Positions 47,780-59,380 of a stretch of DNA of 64,000 nucleotides are shown piece by piece; the stretch's first letter is position 1; the number at the start of each line of letters is the position of its first letter. This stretch comes from Scleromitrula shiraiana (taxonomy: Eukaryota; Ascomycota; Leotiomycetes; Helotiales; Sclerotiniaceae). The position numbers were made by a program, and so were the translations under genes. The notes beneath the pieces are model-generated. The model worked only from the letters and a program-made list of their open reading frames with translations. It searched no databases and was not told the origin of the DNA. The stretch spans positions 1,115,501-1,179,500 of the forward strand of contig JABELC010000008.1 in NCBI GenBank assembly GCA_028455995.1. Direction: 5' to 3'.

Positions 47780-48813
47780 ATTGATTTATGTGAAAAGAGT
47801 CTGATTGAAAAAATAAAAGTTAGTTTGTTATTAAGTGTAGTTATGCGACCTTGATGGATCAAGATTGATAAGAATTAAATGTGGTTGTGGTTGTTGACGA
47901 CTTTATGAAAAGTTGAGAAACAAGCAGTAATTTGTATTGTTTTGGTGCGATTGCGTGTGTGAGGTGGATTTTGTATGTATGTATGTGAAATTGGTATGAT
48001 GAGGGTGAAGGGAGTACGGTCGCAAAGCTGATAACTTTTTGACCGTCGTGATTTTGGGATTGAAATGTAGGAAAGAATGAATTGAAAAACTTACTTCTGA
48101 GTGAATTTAAAGAAGTTATTGGATTTGAAAAGTTGTATTGTTGACCTATAACGCGATGAATATAAAGTCAATAAAATATGATTTATGTGTTAGATGGGTG
48201 TAGACAACAATGATATGATATCGCGACTGAAATTGACGACGCGACGAGAAGAAGAGAAGATGGGTTAAAAAGAGAAGCCATCATAAGATGATGATAATGA
48301 ACAATGGAATAGAAAGTTAACATGTAACGATTGAAATATACAATTCTTGTATAGAATTAAAAAGTAAATTCAATAGTACTCATATGAAAAACGAATTGCT
48401 TCATATAAAAATGGATAATAGAGGTATTTGGGAAGAGCTTACCTGAGTTATTGAGTGTGTACTGGATGATGGATTTTTTGCTGTATTCTGTCTTTTTTTT
48501 TTTTTTTTTGCGGTGGGAAGAGGAAGAGAGAGTAGAGAGAGTAGAGAGTAGAGGAGCAGTAGGTAGAAAAAAGCTCTCACCCAAATATTTGGGGGGGAGC
48601 AGCAAAAACTCGGAGCTTTTCAGTAAGAGTGAGTGATCTGGATTACATAAACTAGAATGAATTATTTAATTGGTCACCCCGCTATTTTCCTTACATATTT
48701 TAGAAGTTAACAAGCATCATTCTTTTTTTATATGTTCATTATTATTATTATTATTATGGTTAGGTTGAAGAAAACACATTAATAAGAAACATATTAATAA
48801 GGAAGAAGGAAAA

Positions 48814-48866
48814 AAAAACAATAATAAACCTAGAAACCAAGAGAACCTAGGTTTATTATTGTTTTT
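48814..48866. repeat. perfect 20-bp inverted repeat (hairpin)
   Basis: Arms at 48814..48833 and 48847..48866 are exact reverse complements (core CCTAGGTTTATTATTG when read on the right arm with its flanking C), separated by a 13-nt loop AAACCAAGAGAAC. No ORF overlaps it. Confidence 0.85.
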
Positions 48867-48905
48867 GGCTGTAGAAAGCTCGCTCTTTTTTTAAGTTTCT
48901 CAATA

Positions 48906-48951
48906 AAGGAAGAGGAAGAGGAAGAGGAAGAGGAAGAGGAAGAGGAAGAGG
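48906..48951. repeat. (GAGGAA)n hexanucleotide repeat
   Basis: About seven GAGGAA units, 40 bp after the hairpin. Confidence 0.9.
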
Positions 48952-49054
48952 GCAAAAGTAACCCATTACGCCCATCTATAGATATATAGTACCAATTCTT
49001 ATTAGATAGACAACTTATTTATTATACTCTACTAATAAAGCTAATGAAGCAATA

Positions 49055-49096
49055 AAGTAATGAAGTAATGAAGTAATGAAGTAATGAAGTAATGAA
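49055..49096. repeat. 8-bp tandem repeat (GTAATGAA)
   Basis: About five units of GTAATGAA. Confidence 0.9.
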
Positions 49097-49437
49097 AAGA
49101 GAAAGAAAGTGAGTACCCGACGATAGTCAATATATATATATGTATATATATAGTATGTATAAAATATGTAGATATAGTATTATATATAGTAAAAGAAGAA
49201 GTATACAATCAATGTATTTCGTACAATAATAATTATTACTAATTAGTAAGTATTTATTATTATCATACGTAGTAAAAGTAGTAGATATCGTATTGTACTG
49301 ACTGTATCACATAGTTCTACAAAAGTTCCTTCAATTTTCTATTATGTACTTGTCTATTATATATATATATATATAATAAGTCAATTATTGATTCAGGGAA
49401 CATAGTCAAAGTTCAAACCTACCTTGGTGGTATGGAT

Positions 49438-49466
49438 GGATGAATGAATGAATGAATGAATGAATG
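49438..49466. repeat. (GAAT)n microsatellite
   Basis: About six GAAT units flanked by GGAT variants. Confidence 0.9.
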
Positions 49467-49798
49467 GATGAATGTATGGATGGATACTTGAACACTATTG
49501 CATACAAAATAATAATATGTGGATGATGCTCATTCCCATTCATTTCCCCCTCCCCTTCCCTTCCCTTTTCCTTTTCCCTTTTCCCTTCCCTTTTCCCTTT
49601 CCCACTTCCCTTTCCAGTATGTAAGCAAAAATGCTGCCCATCCATTTTCAACCTAGCTAATAATAATAATAATAATAATAAGTACTATCTATGTATTTCC
49701 CTCTTTGCCGCATAAAAAATTTAAAAAGAATTGGTGGGTAATGTGAGCCTTCTTCATTTCGAGTTTCCGGCACCATACCTATCTCTTTATGGATTGTT

Positions 49799-49840
49799 TA
49801 CATTACATTACATTACATTACATTATATTACATTACATCA
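49799..49840. repeat. (ATTAC)n pentanucleotide repeat
   Basis: About eight ATTAC units, one of them varied to ATTAT. Confidence 0.9.
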
Positions 49841-51713
49841 CATCACAAGAAAAAGTAAAAGTAGTGAAAGGAAGTACAAAGCACGAACAACCTGTTTGCT
49901 ACACGTTCTTTTTATTCTTTTGTCTTTTCTTTTCTTTTCTTTTTTTCAATCTTCTCTCCACCCTTTCTCTCCACCCTTCTCTCCACCCCATCAATAAGAC
50001 CAAAACAGCTTATTATTCATTCATTTTTTTATTCTTACCCCCAAGTTGTTTTTCTTTGATATCACGTGTAGATAAGCTTTCCCAATTAGAATTAGTACTA
50101 TTTACCTGACTGGGCATACATTACATTTATGATATCCCTCTCCCTCTCCCTCTCCCTATCTATCCCTATCCATATCCATGGATGCCATGCCCATGGCCCA
50201 TGGATGAGGATCAGATCTGGATGTGATGTAAGTGATCAATGTCCAACTCTTCTGTACTGTATATAAATAGAATGGATAAGCCTTAAATACTGATCTTTAT
50301 TGATTTTTAATTGATCGATCGATTGATTGATTGATTTGATGAAGATTCCAATTCTTGGGATTTTGTACAGTATATATGCCGTGTACCGATATTGTATATA
50401 TACAACCGGATGAAAAGGTACCTTTCTTTTTATATGTACTCAGTACAGTATACTACTATTCATCAGTATCTGCTATGTACTATGTAAGTAGGTACAGCCA
50501 GCTAGTTTGGTTCATCTCTCTCAAGCTGCATATATCTCGGCATTTTACCTTTTTACTTTACCTCAATAGTTGTGCTGCTAACGTACAACTAGTTCTATAT
50601 TGAGTCGAAAATTCTCTGCCGTCTTTCTGTGACACGCGTAGGAGGTAGGAGGTGTTAATCATCGATTTCTTGCATTATCTCGTGGGGTAGGAGAGGACTT
50701 CTGGGTTTTATTAGTATACTTCCAAATGTACGTAAGTGCTACATCCATACTTCCATACATCCATACATCCGTAGCTTGAGATGTTACCAACCCCTCTATT
50801 TATGATACAAAGGTCAAATTGAGTACAATAGTATTAACATTTGAACCTATTGAAAAAGATGAGATATTGAGCGGTACCTACGGATTAAGTAGTCTATAGA
50901 CAGGTACTTACTACATAGTATCTACTATCCAGTCACCCAGTCTGCAATACGATAAAGACTAAGCACATCAACACATCAAAACCCCAACCAAAAGAGAAAG
51001 ATCAAGGCTAGCAAATGTGCTGCTGGAGAGTAAGTTACACAACCGAGGCCAAAAGCTTCAATAATAGCCATAGGAAAAAGCCTATTCTATGGATATTTTG
51101 GGGGACTTTATCACAGCATCTCTTCAGAGACACACTTACCCAATAGAACTCTAGGATATTTGAGGGGTCGAGGGTCTTTTGCCTTATCCACTAAGATGGA
51201 TGGTTTGAAGAGAGATGAACCAACACCTGGGCATCATCAATGATGGTCTGTCCTACAATAGGAGTCTGGCTTATGAGTAGAATGGTATCTTCATAAGCTG
51301 TGTGATTGTAATGCTCACTCAACCGAATGAATATAGAATCATACAGTGCAGTGGGACTACTATATCTATGTAACCCAAACAGATGTGATGTGACAAACCG
51401 AACACAATTCTGGGAATTGAGAGAAATACAGCACTGAGAGAAACCAATAAGATACATAATACTTCCTGAGCTGCCGGATCTAGAGAAAAGCTATCCTATT
51501 GGCCTAAAGTAAGAGCTCTTATCGATAAGACTTGTGTAACATAAACCAAGCACGTGCATATTCGGTGAAAGATTTATCCGATCCTTGGAAAAAGCTTCAA
51601 ATTGTCAAAGGCTTCAAACTGGAAGATATTCCCAAGTCCAATTGCTTCAAAGCTCACAGAAGGTCCTGACCTTTCCCCCTCATAATTCTCGAGGCGTACT
51701 TCGAGTAGCCATA

Positions 51714-53211
51714 ATGGCAGACTCAAAAATCCCCGAAGCAGAGGTAATCTAACCTACATCGATATCTACCTACTACGAAAATCAAACTAATCAAATTCCA
51801 GAAGCCTGCTGCTTCTGCTGCTACAAATGCAGGTGTCAAGGTAGATGGCAAAGAAGCGACGAAGCTCAAACCACCGAATCCCATGTGGAAATATCTAGGA
51901 TTTGGAGAGAATTTTAGACCTCGACTTCCATCCCGCAATTGGATGATATTCCTTTCCATTACAGGAGCCTTCACATCAGCCGTTATATACGACAAGAGGG
52001 AAAAGAAGAGGGCGCAGAGAAAATGGTGTAAACTGGTTGAACATATTGCGAAGGAACCATTAGAGCCTCGATCAATGCCGCGACGATTGACTGTTTTTCT
52101 GGAAGGGCCACCGACCGATGGGTTACGAGTTGCGCAAGATCATTTTAAGGAATACGTGAAGCCGATATTGGTTGCTTCGGGGTTGGATTGGGAATTTATT
52201 CAAGGGAGGAAAGAGGGGGATATTCGCGCAGAATTGGCGGAGAGGATTCGCAATGCGAGATTACCTTTGGAGGAGAGAACGGAAGAACAGGATCCTATAT
52301 TATCCACAAGAAGAAAAAGTGGGATTAAGGAATTCGATGGTCCGAGAGGTGATATAGTAATTGGACGACACACATGGAAAGAATATATTCGGGGTCTTCA
52401 TGAAGGCTGGCTTGGACCATTAACCGAACCCCCTAAAGTCATAGAAGAAATTCCCGAAACAGCAATTCCATCCACCGAAGCCGAAACATCCTCTTCAGCT
52501 TCCCCAGCCGAAACTCCAATCGAGACCCTCCCCGGCATCACAGTACACACTAGCAAGAACTCCTCCCCCGACAAACCAGACACTACACCAGAAAAGAAAG
52601 AAGAAAAACCATCCCGACCACCCCCCTTCATCCCAACCTCATCCTATTCCTCCTCCTCTCTCCCATCCACCCTCCCATCCGAACTCGACCCCTCAGCTGC
52701 CATCCCCTTCCCTCACATCCTCGGGTTTCTCAACACCCCCATCCGACTCTACCGCTTCCTAAACCGTCGTCACCTGGCCGATCAAATAGGTCGAGATACA
52801 GCCGCTATAATCCTCGCTTCTTACCGACCTTATCATGAAAGTATTCCTAATACTTCCTCCGCCTCTTCGGAAACCACAGAATCAGAAAACGAATCTGAAT
52901 CCATCCCAGAACAATCAACTCTCCTATCCCTCGAAGAAAAAGAATGGCACAAATCAACACGTGTTCGTAAAGAAGGGGAACCAGAACGAACGTGGTTGGA
53001 CGCCGTAGTTTTAGATCCTCGGATAGCGTCGCGAATGAGGAAAGCAGAGTTGAGCGCAGAGGATGAGGAGAGAGCGGCTAGGATTGTGGTTAAGGAGGAG
53101 GAGATCGAGGGGTGGATTAAAGGGGGATTGAGAGGATGGGGGAGGAGTTTAAAGGGATGGGCGGGTTTTGCTGGTGAGGGGAAGAAAAACGAGAGCGAGG
53201 AGGAGAGATGA
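51714..53211 (+). CDS. tim54: TIM54, mitochondrial inner-membrane translocase subunit
   Basis: Subunit of the TIM22 complex that inserts carrier-type proteins into the mitochondrial inner membrane. Two exons (a 30-bp first exon, intron 51744..51801) give 479 residues. Family features: NPMWKYLGFGENFRPRLPSR just before a single membrane span (NWMIFLSITGAFTSAVIYD), basic residues after it (KREKKRAQRKW), then RRLTVFLEGPPTDGLRVAQD and HFKEYVKPILVASGLDWEFI. The middle (about 195-285) is Ser/Pro/Glu-rich and variable. The C-terminal domain returns with LADQIGRDTAAIILASYRPY, WLDAVVLDPRIASRMRKAEL and an amphipathic WIKGGLRGWGRSLKGW. The SAM carrier gene 6 kb away is a likely TIM22 client by class, though the genes are not linked in expression as far as sequence shows. 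Confidence 0.92.
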
Positions 53212-54340
53212 GACGTTGGTTGATATTACTGACGTCTATGTTGTAAACTATCTAACATTAACTCCTATACTGGGTTTGCTTTACATCATCCATCTCATCT
53301 CATCTCATCTCATATCAAATCTGGGTATATCAGACATGGTATGCAGGATATGTATATTAATAGCAAAACAAACGAACGAACAAACGAACAAACGAACGAA
53401 TGTATGAATTCAATGAACCCAGGGAATCGAATAGATGATGTATGAGCGTGAAGTGGAGTAGTTATGCAATACCTAACAATCTCAACATCTAAACCGCAAT
53501 TATTCGCATCTCTCCAAAAACACACCCCCCTCTCCCACTTTTTCACAAACCTGCAAACCAATTCGAACCACTAGAAACATAAATGACGGAAATCGCCACA
53601 TAGCATATTAAAACAACTATGATAAAGCAGAAAAAATCCTACAATTAACGCGCGAGATGAAATATAAACTCCATTTGTATCCCAATCTGACGTTTTTCTA
53701 AAGAATCGCTGTTTCTTCCAGTTGCTTGGTAAGATGGGCGGAACTCTATGTTGATGTTTTGATATACCATGTTATGGCCATTGTATGTATGTACATATGT
53801 ACATATGTATGTATAGATAAATAGATTTCATATTCCGAGAGGAACCCCCGGCCACTCACCTCACCTATAGTTCTATCTGATATAAGTAGCCTGAGGCGGC
53901 GGTAGACCGAATAGCCAAAAATCGATATCTCAAGATCTAGATAATTGGGTAGTAGAATATTCTCGTAGCGGCGAATTCATATCGACTTGGCGATCGGGGT
54001 AGGAAGTTGAATAACTGCCTGTTGATTCCATGCTACTAACTAATATCCTAGACTCGATCTACAAGTGCTTCTCATAAGATGATCAGTCGGCTATCTGTAA
54101 GTTGATCTTTTATAAATGGTTTTGTATATTCGGTACATATTAAATAAATAAATAAATATATCGGTGTTTCGTTGAGCGAAAACTTCTCATCTCTTCTCAT
54201 CTCATTTCATCTCATTTCATCGCATTTCATTACAATCCACCAATACCCAAAGATATCACTCTCGCGCATCATATCTTAAACCACCGTCTCCCCCTCCCCA
54301 CCAACATGTCATATGAGGAGAACTTGCGATTGGGTTTGAG

Positions 54341-54372
54341 GATTAGATTAGATTAGATTAGATTAGATTAGA
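54341..54372. repeat. (GATTA)n pentanucleotide repeat
   Basis: Six GATTA units, ending in a GATCA variant. Confidence 0.9.
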
Positions 54373-54465
54373 TCAGATCCCATGGATTAGTATGCTAGGG
54401 TTGTGTCTCAACGTTCGTGGGACTTTGCTTGGGAGTTAGTCGCGCTCCTAGATATCCAGGACTCT

Positions 54466-54501
54466 TAGGATAGGATAGGATAGGATAGGATAGGATAGGA
54501 T
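54466..54501. repeat. (TAGGA)n pentanucleotide repeat
   Basis: Seven TAGGA units. Confidence 0.9.
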
Positions 54502-55149
54502 GCATGTGCGTAGGGAAATTTAATAATCAAGTTAGTTGATGGATCCGATCCTTCATAAAGCGAGTTTTGATTTTCATAAAAACAAAATTAAATCACATTG
54601 CGAAGAGAGTTGTTCATATGACCAAATAAAAAATCATTGTCTTTCGTGCACTACGAGCTACGCATATTCATCATGCACCAACCCAGCTAAGCTATGTACA
54701 AATGAAGACTGACCAGCCACTCCCCCTCTCACACACACCATCAATATTTGTTGAAGAAAACTGACCGACCGACTGAATACATGTATGCGAAATGGTATAA
54801 GGTAGGTAAGGAGGTAAATATCCATCAATCCATGCTATGTGTGTATCGCCGAAACTTTTATGGCAAAGTAGATAGATCAAAGATAAACAAGAAAGAAAGC
54901 TTTTCTCCTCCCCGATTTATTTATTCATCCATCTGTAGAAGTAGCAAACACCAACCAAATCATTGGGCCAATTCTTGCCCGGAAAATTCCAAATCATCAC
55001 TTTTACACACACCCAATAATGCACAAATATCTTTTCGTTTCTCCATCCATAACATTTGTTAAGTGGATGATGGATGGCAGTCGCGATATCTAGCTCACAC
55101 GCTACAGACTAAACTAGCATGAGGGATTCCCAACTCTCGCGAGTGTCAA

Positions 55150-57471
55150 TTATGCGCTAGGTGCAATCTTTGCGAATTCCGCTTTGATAACTTCTGCTGA
55201 TTGTGGAGGAACGGATTCGAATTCTGTGTCGATTGCTTTCTTAAAGAGTGCTTTTTGCTCTTGTACCTTTGAGTTTTCAGAGTCTATAGAAGAGGCTGCC
55301 AAGAGACATCCTAACGCAAGGAGGTACTTCTCTGTTATGAGGGTTAGTATAGTATTTTAGATAGATGAAAGATGATGTTTGTGAGACTTACTTCTACGCA
55401 TATACACTTCAAACCCAAGAATTTGGGCTTCAATATTCTTGGGGCTGAATTGTAGCAAAGGTGTCAAGAACTTCATCGCATCGACTAAAGGCTCTGTTGT
55501 TGCAGCCAACTTATCGCCATTTGGATCATCGTCCTTCTTCTTTATTTCTCCCTCCGCATCCTTGACAGGCTTGTTTGGCTCTGCCTTCTTTGCTGCTGCA
55601 TCTCTTTCGGCCTTTTGAGCTTCCTTTCGTGCCTTCTTTGCCGCCTTTTTGCGTTCCGTTTCATCCTCTGTAGATTCGGCATTGCCATTGACACCATTGG
55701 ACATTGGCTTATCGTTCATGGCTAGGTATACTTTAACAGCGGACAAAGCCGCTCGACTGTAAAAGGGATGCTCCCTTAATTTATCCTCCCATCGCATCAT
55801 ATCCATGTAAGCTCTAATTTGTCCCTTACGCAAAGAAAATGAATGGAAGTCAAATTGATCTTCTTGCCAAACATCAAAGATATTATAGACAGACGTAAAG
55901 CGTTTAAGGGCTAAACCGAATTGTTCTCGGCGAGCATATGCCTCTCCATCTTCTGTTAAATACCATACGCATTGCATATCATGAAGATCTACCAATGGTC
56001 CGCCAACTGTCTCGGCTCTAGTAAACAGCCCCACAGTCTTGAGAGCATTCTCATTTTCATTGTTTCGTAATTGGTATTTGGCTGCCTTTGTATTGATATG
56101 ACGGTCCTTAATATCAAGGCTACGAGCTTGTTCCATGGCTTCCGAGGCTTTCTGGGTATCACCGCGATGCTTCCATATGCGTGCTTTAGTCATGTGGAAA
56201 CCAACATTCTTAGGTTCTAATTCAATAGCTTTCTCAATATATTCCATGGCCTTTTCTAAATCCCTACTTAAATAGTAGTTGTAGTGCTGTGCGAGGAAGT
56301 AGTAAGCTGAAGAATTACCCTTTGACGTGTCACCATTTCGTTTTGGCTCTGCATTAGCGTCGCTCTTGTCATTCTGGATATATTCTTGAATGACAACTGG
56401 TAGAATATCTCTCTTTGAGGCGCTCGCATACAAATGCTTTAAGTTGGCGAACACAGATGGTACCCCCTTGTCCAACATTCGATGAAGATATTTGCTCGCA
56501 CACTCCTTGAATTCGTCACCTTCTAAGAAATCCAGAGGTAATCTACGTGCAGCATCACAACGTGGATATTTCTCTGCATATTCGTCATAGATTGCTTTCC
56601 GGGCCTTTACGTCTGCTACATCGATCTCCGTGGCCTGGATTAACGAATCATAGTAAAATTTATATTCCGGATTGCGGTCGACGAGAGCACGATATGCCTT
56701 TACAGCTTCCTCCTTGCGTCCCAACTCATATAAATATTTGGCTCGAAGTTCCATCACAGCTAGTCTGTCGAGATTATGTTTTGCGTCCGAGTCCAAATGT
56801 TCGAGGGCCCGTTTGATGTCACCCTGCTCAGCGATCAATGAATTCTTGTACATAACAGCCTCGGAATTCTCAAAGTCCAATTTCGAGGGTGGATTCTTTA
56901 ATGTGCCTTCGTATGTTGTGAGAACACCTTCCGCGTCCGATAAATCGCCATTCAAATGGTGTGCAACCGCCAATGCAGTCCAGCTTTGTCGGATGTGAGA
57001 CTTCGTGGCCAGCATGGCTTTGCGACTTGTGAGATAGCCCGCATAATCGCGCATCTGAACCTGTAATAATGCCAAATCTCTTTGAATCTGCTGGGAGTCT
57101 GGTTCCAATCTCAAGGCGAATTTGTATGCTTTAATAGCTTCTTCGAAATTTTTGGCGTGACGGTAGAGTAATCCATAAACGTGCCAGCAAACGTGTGACT
57201 TCATATCGCATTGTAGTGCTACTTTCCCAAGCGCAAAAGCCTCATCCGTCTTCCCTTGTGAGTTAAGTATCAGAGCTTTCATGGCTAATGTGTCTCCATG
57301 TTTGGGATTCTTTTTCAAAATTTGTTCGGCGGCTTTGAGACCTGTATATTGTAAGTAAAGACAGAATTTGAGTTAAATGTATAGCCCACCCTTTTTGTAC
57401 TGTTTATCTTCATAATTTCGAATGACGGTTCGAAAGAGGGAGGACTCTTTGGAGCTTAAAGGTTGTGGCAT
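55150..57471 (-). CDS. nat1: NAA15/NAT1, auxiliary subunit of N-terminal acetyltransferase A
   Basis: Ribosome-associated scaffold of NatA, which acetylates nascent N-termini after Met removal. Three exons give 737 residues; introns 57342..57389 and 55332..55391. Start: MPQPLSSKESSLFRTVIRNY, the characteristic NAA15 opening, followed by TPR repeats through residue 430: GDTLAMKALILNSQGKTDEA, HVYGLLYRHAKNFEEAIKAY, LALRLEPDSQQIQRDLALLQ-type segments and MTKARIWKHRGDTQKASEAM. Near 590-640 is the lysine-rich AAKKARKEAQKAERDAAAKK stretch typical of the family, then TPLLQFSPKNIEAQILGFEV and KYLLALGCLLAA. It is about 100 residues shorter than the yeast and human proteins, mainly at the C-terminus, as expected in filamentous fungi from what I recall. 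Partner gene NAA10 is not in the window. Confidence 0.95.
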
Positions 57472-58423
57472 GGCTGCTCAATGGGGTTTACCAGATATAA
57501 ATGGCGTGGGGAAATAAAGATTGAGCCTTCAAGATGGAAAGAAAAGGTGGAAAGAGATGGTTTATATTCTTCTACTTAAATTCCTTTTTCTAAGAAATTA
57601 ACAAAGATGGCGGAAATATGAGGACCCAAATTAATGGTTCTTGGACAAAAAAGTAAAGGATTCTTCTGATCTATAATTGTGATAAATTATTGCGTTGGTT
57701 GGAGGGGTCGTGTTGATGTTGGTACGGTAGCGGTACTAGTTCTAAAAGTATGGTACGTATAGCTAGTAGCTACACAATAGTAAGAATTTCTACGTAGCGG
57801 TAAATTCCGCCGCTCTTTGTTAATAGCGGAACGCGGAATGGGGGGATGTTATATCAATTCGTGAAATCACTGATTAGATACTCTTCGAATAAACAATAAG
57901 AAGAACAACACATTGTCTAATTTAATACTAAACAATTGAATTTATATATGATTGTTCAAATATTTATAGGTCAAACAATTCAAAATACCTAAAATTTGAA
58001 TCTACATAACGAGATAGCTTATCTATTTATCTTCCGGTGCCTGTCTAGTTGAATCCCTTGGTCCCCTTGAGTTCCGCCAGCGGAATCTCGATGTTGATAA
58101 TGAGATAGTTCACCGAGTAGCAGACGATCCCCCCGTCAAACTATTAAGACCCTCGAAGTCACTATTAATGATGTATGTTCTTCTTCTCAATACTTTTAAC
58201 CAGGAAATTGTCTGGAAGTTGAGTAGTCCAATATTTTCTTGCATCGTTTCACTCAACTCTAGTTGAGTAGTTCACTATAAATACAATATTCACACAATAT
58301 TCCAACCTATACCGATCATGGGTGATATCCTCTGTGTTTAAATTGGCAAAATCGTTCCATATAACTCCCGCTCTTGCTCCATGCCAATGCGATCATGATA
58401 TCCAAACTTCTACATATATTCCT
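57472..58423. other. intergenic, NAA15 promoter
   Basis: Contains the NAA15 promoter and the 3' flank of the MIX23-like gene. A palindromic GCGGTAAATTCCGC motif and a nearby AGCGGAACGCGGAA lie at about 57797..57838. No gene seen. Confidence 0.45.
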
Positions 58424-59065
58424 CTAGGATTGAGTCCTTTCCCTACTTTTCCTCCACTCATTGAGCGCCTCTTCCCAATCCATTACATCACCTCCACATC
58501 TTTCCCTTACCAAACTCCAACTCCTAGCCCTTATAATTGCCTCTACCCCTCTCTCCTGCCTAACAATAGCAGCCAGCCGTTCTGTCCGGGCCTCTTTGGG
58601 AAAGAATCTCGCCGAGTAAGGATCTAATCTTTCATCTACAATGCGCTCTCTATCTCTCGCACTCTCCGCCTGTCTCTGTAGAAGATCTGGATCATCCGGG
58701 TCCGGACTTGTAGCTACTGAAGCACAGTAATTCAGAACATCCGACCTTGCTTGCCACGAGGAGAACAAGACGGAGTTTTTAAAGTTCTGACATGCTGTAC
58801 TAGATATTTGTTTGGCGTGCGGTGATCGAGGATTTCGCAGCGAGGTAGATGAGGGGTCGAAACCTTCAGTCGAATGAGTAACGAGCGCATTGAGATTTTG
58901 AGTTATACTATCATCGATCGAGGCGCGAGATATACGAAGGAAATCTGCAAACGATTAATATGAATAGCAGGTACAGTAGTCAGCTCAAGACTTACCTCTC
59001 ATAGCAACCGTCGAGAAGCAAAACTGCGGAGTCAATGTTTGTGGTGCTGGCGAAGGATCCGCCAT
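58424..59065 (-). CDS. MIX23 / caffeine-induced death protein 2-like
   Basis: Two exons joined over intron 58945..58995 give 196 residues. The opening TLTPQFCFSTVAMRDFLRIS, then DDSITQNLNALV, CQNFKNSVLFSSWQARSDVL, LNYCASVATSPDPDDPDLLQ and RIVDERLDPYSARFFPKEAR form the pattern I remember for the Cid2/MIX23 family. MIX23 is a small soluble mitochondrial intermembrane-space protein with conserved cysteines that aids import; here cysteines occur in FCF, ACQN, NYCAS and RERCGG. No transmembrane span or cleavable presequence is obvious. The start ATG at 59065 leads straight into the conserved part. It is divergently paired with a mitochondrial carrier gene. Confidence 0.8.
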
Positions 59066-59380
59066 GACTTCCTTAGGAGAAGGTTTAGCCTCAGCTCGAG
59101 AGGCTGTCGACCAGAACCAGTTCGCCAGTGTGGAAGATAAATATGGGTATTAGACACCGAAAGATAATGTCAAGAATTTATATCAAATTTGTGATAGATG
59201 AGTGGTCAAAGAAATTATTATTTGGCTTGAGGCGAGCTTTCAGGGTGAAATTCTTTTCGATTATCTTAGCGTCCGATAAAGCTCCTGTCTATGACGACGT
59301 TCTAGCGGGGGACCTAAGCAAGTACATTCTTTCCAACAATTTCTGATGGCAAACCTTTTGTTTCTTCATGATGATTCCAG
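59066..59380. promoter_or_regulatory. 315-bp divergent promoter between two mitochondrial genes
   Basis: Start codons of the MIX23-like gene (-) and the SAM carrier gene (+) face away from each other across 315 bp, so both promoters must lie here or overlap the genes. The frame open on the plus strand in this gap has no support as a gene. Confidence 0.6.

Larger units (their letters stand above)
47780..51713. other. 3.9-kb divergent intergenic region (NHP6 / TIM54)
   Basis: No supported gene. The NHP6-proximal part (to about 48.6 kb) is T/A-rich and should hold its promoter and leader; the rest has microsatellites, the hairpin at 48814..48866, (ATTAC)n and (GAAT)n arrays. Frames there are short or repetitive. 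The TIM54 promoter lies at the right end. Confidence 0.55.
53212..55149. other. 1.9-kb intergenic region between convergent genes
   Basis: Both flanking genes end here. Contains CATCT repeats near 53290..53313, GAACAAAC-type repeats at 53365..53400, (GATTA)n at 54341..54372 and (GATAG)n at 54466..54501. No gene is supported. Confidence 0.5.

Noticed and set aside
49406..49651. Gly/Lys/Glu-rich frame on the minus strand
   Set aside because: Made almost entirely of CCCTT and GAAT repeat translations; no sign of a gene.
57797..57838. Palindromic GCGG...CCGC elements upstream of NAA15
   Set aside because: Too short and imperfect to name as a factor site or element end from one copy.
59230..59262. 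GGGTGAAATTC stretch similar to 18S rRNA
   Set aside because: Only about 11 bases match and the context diverges at once; a chance match in a promoter.
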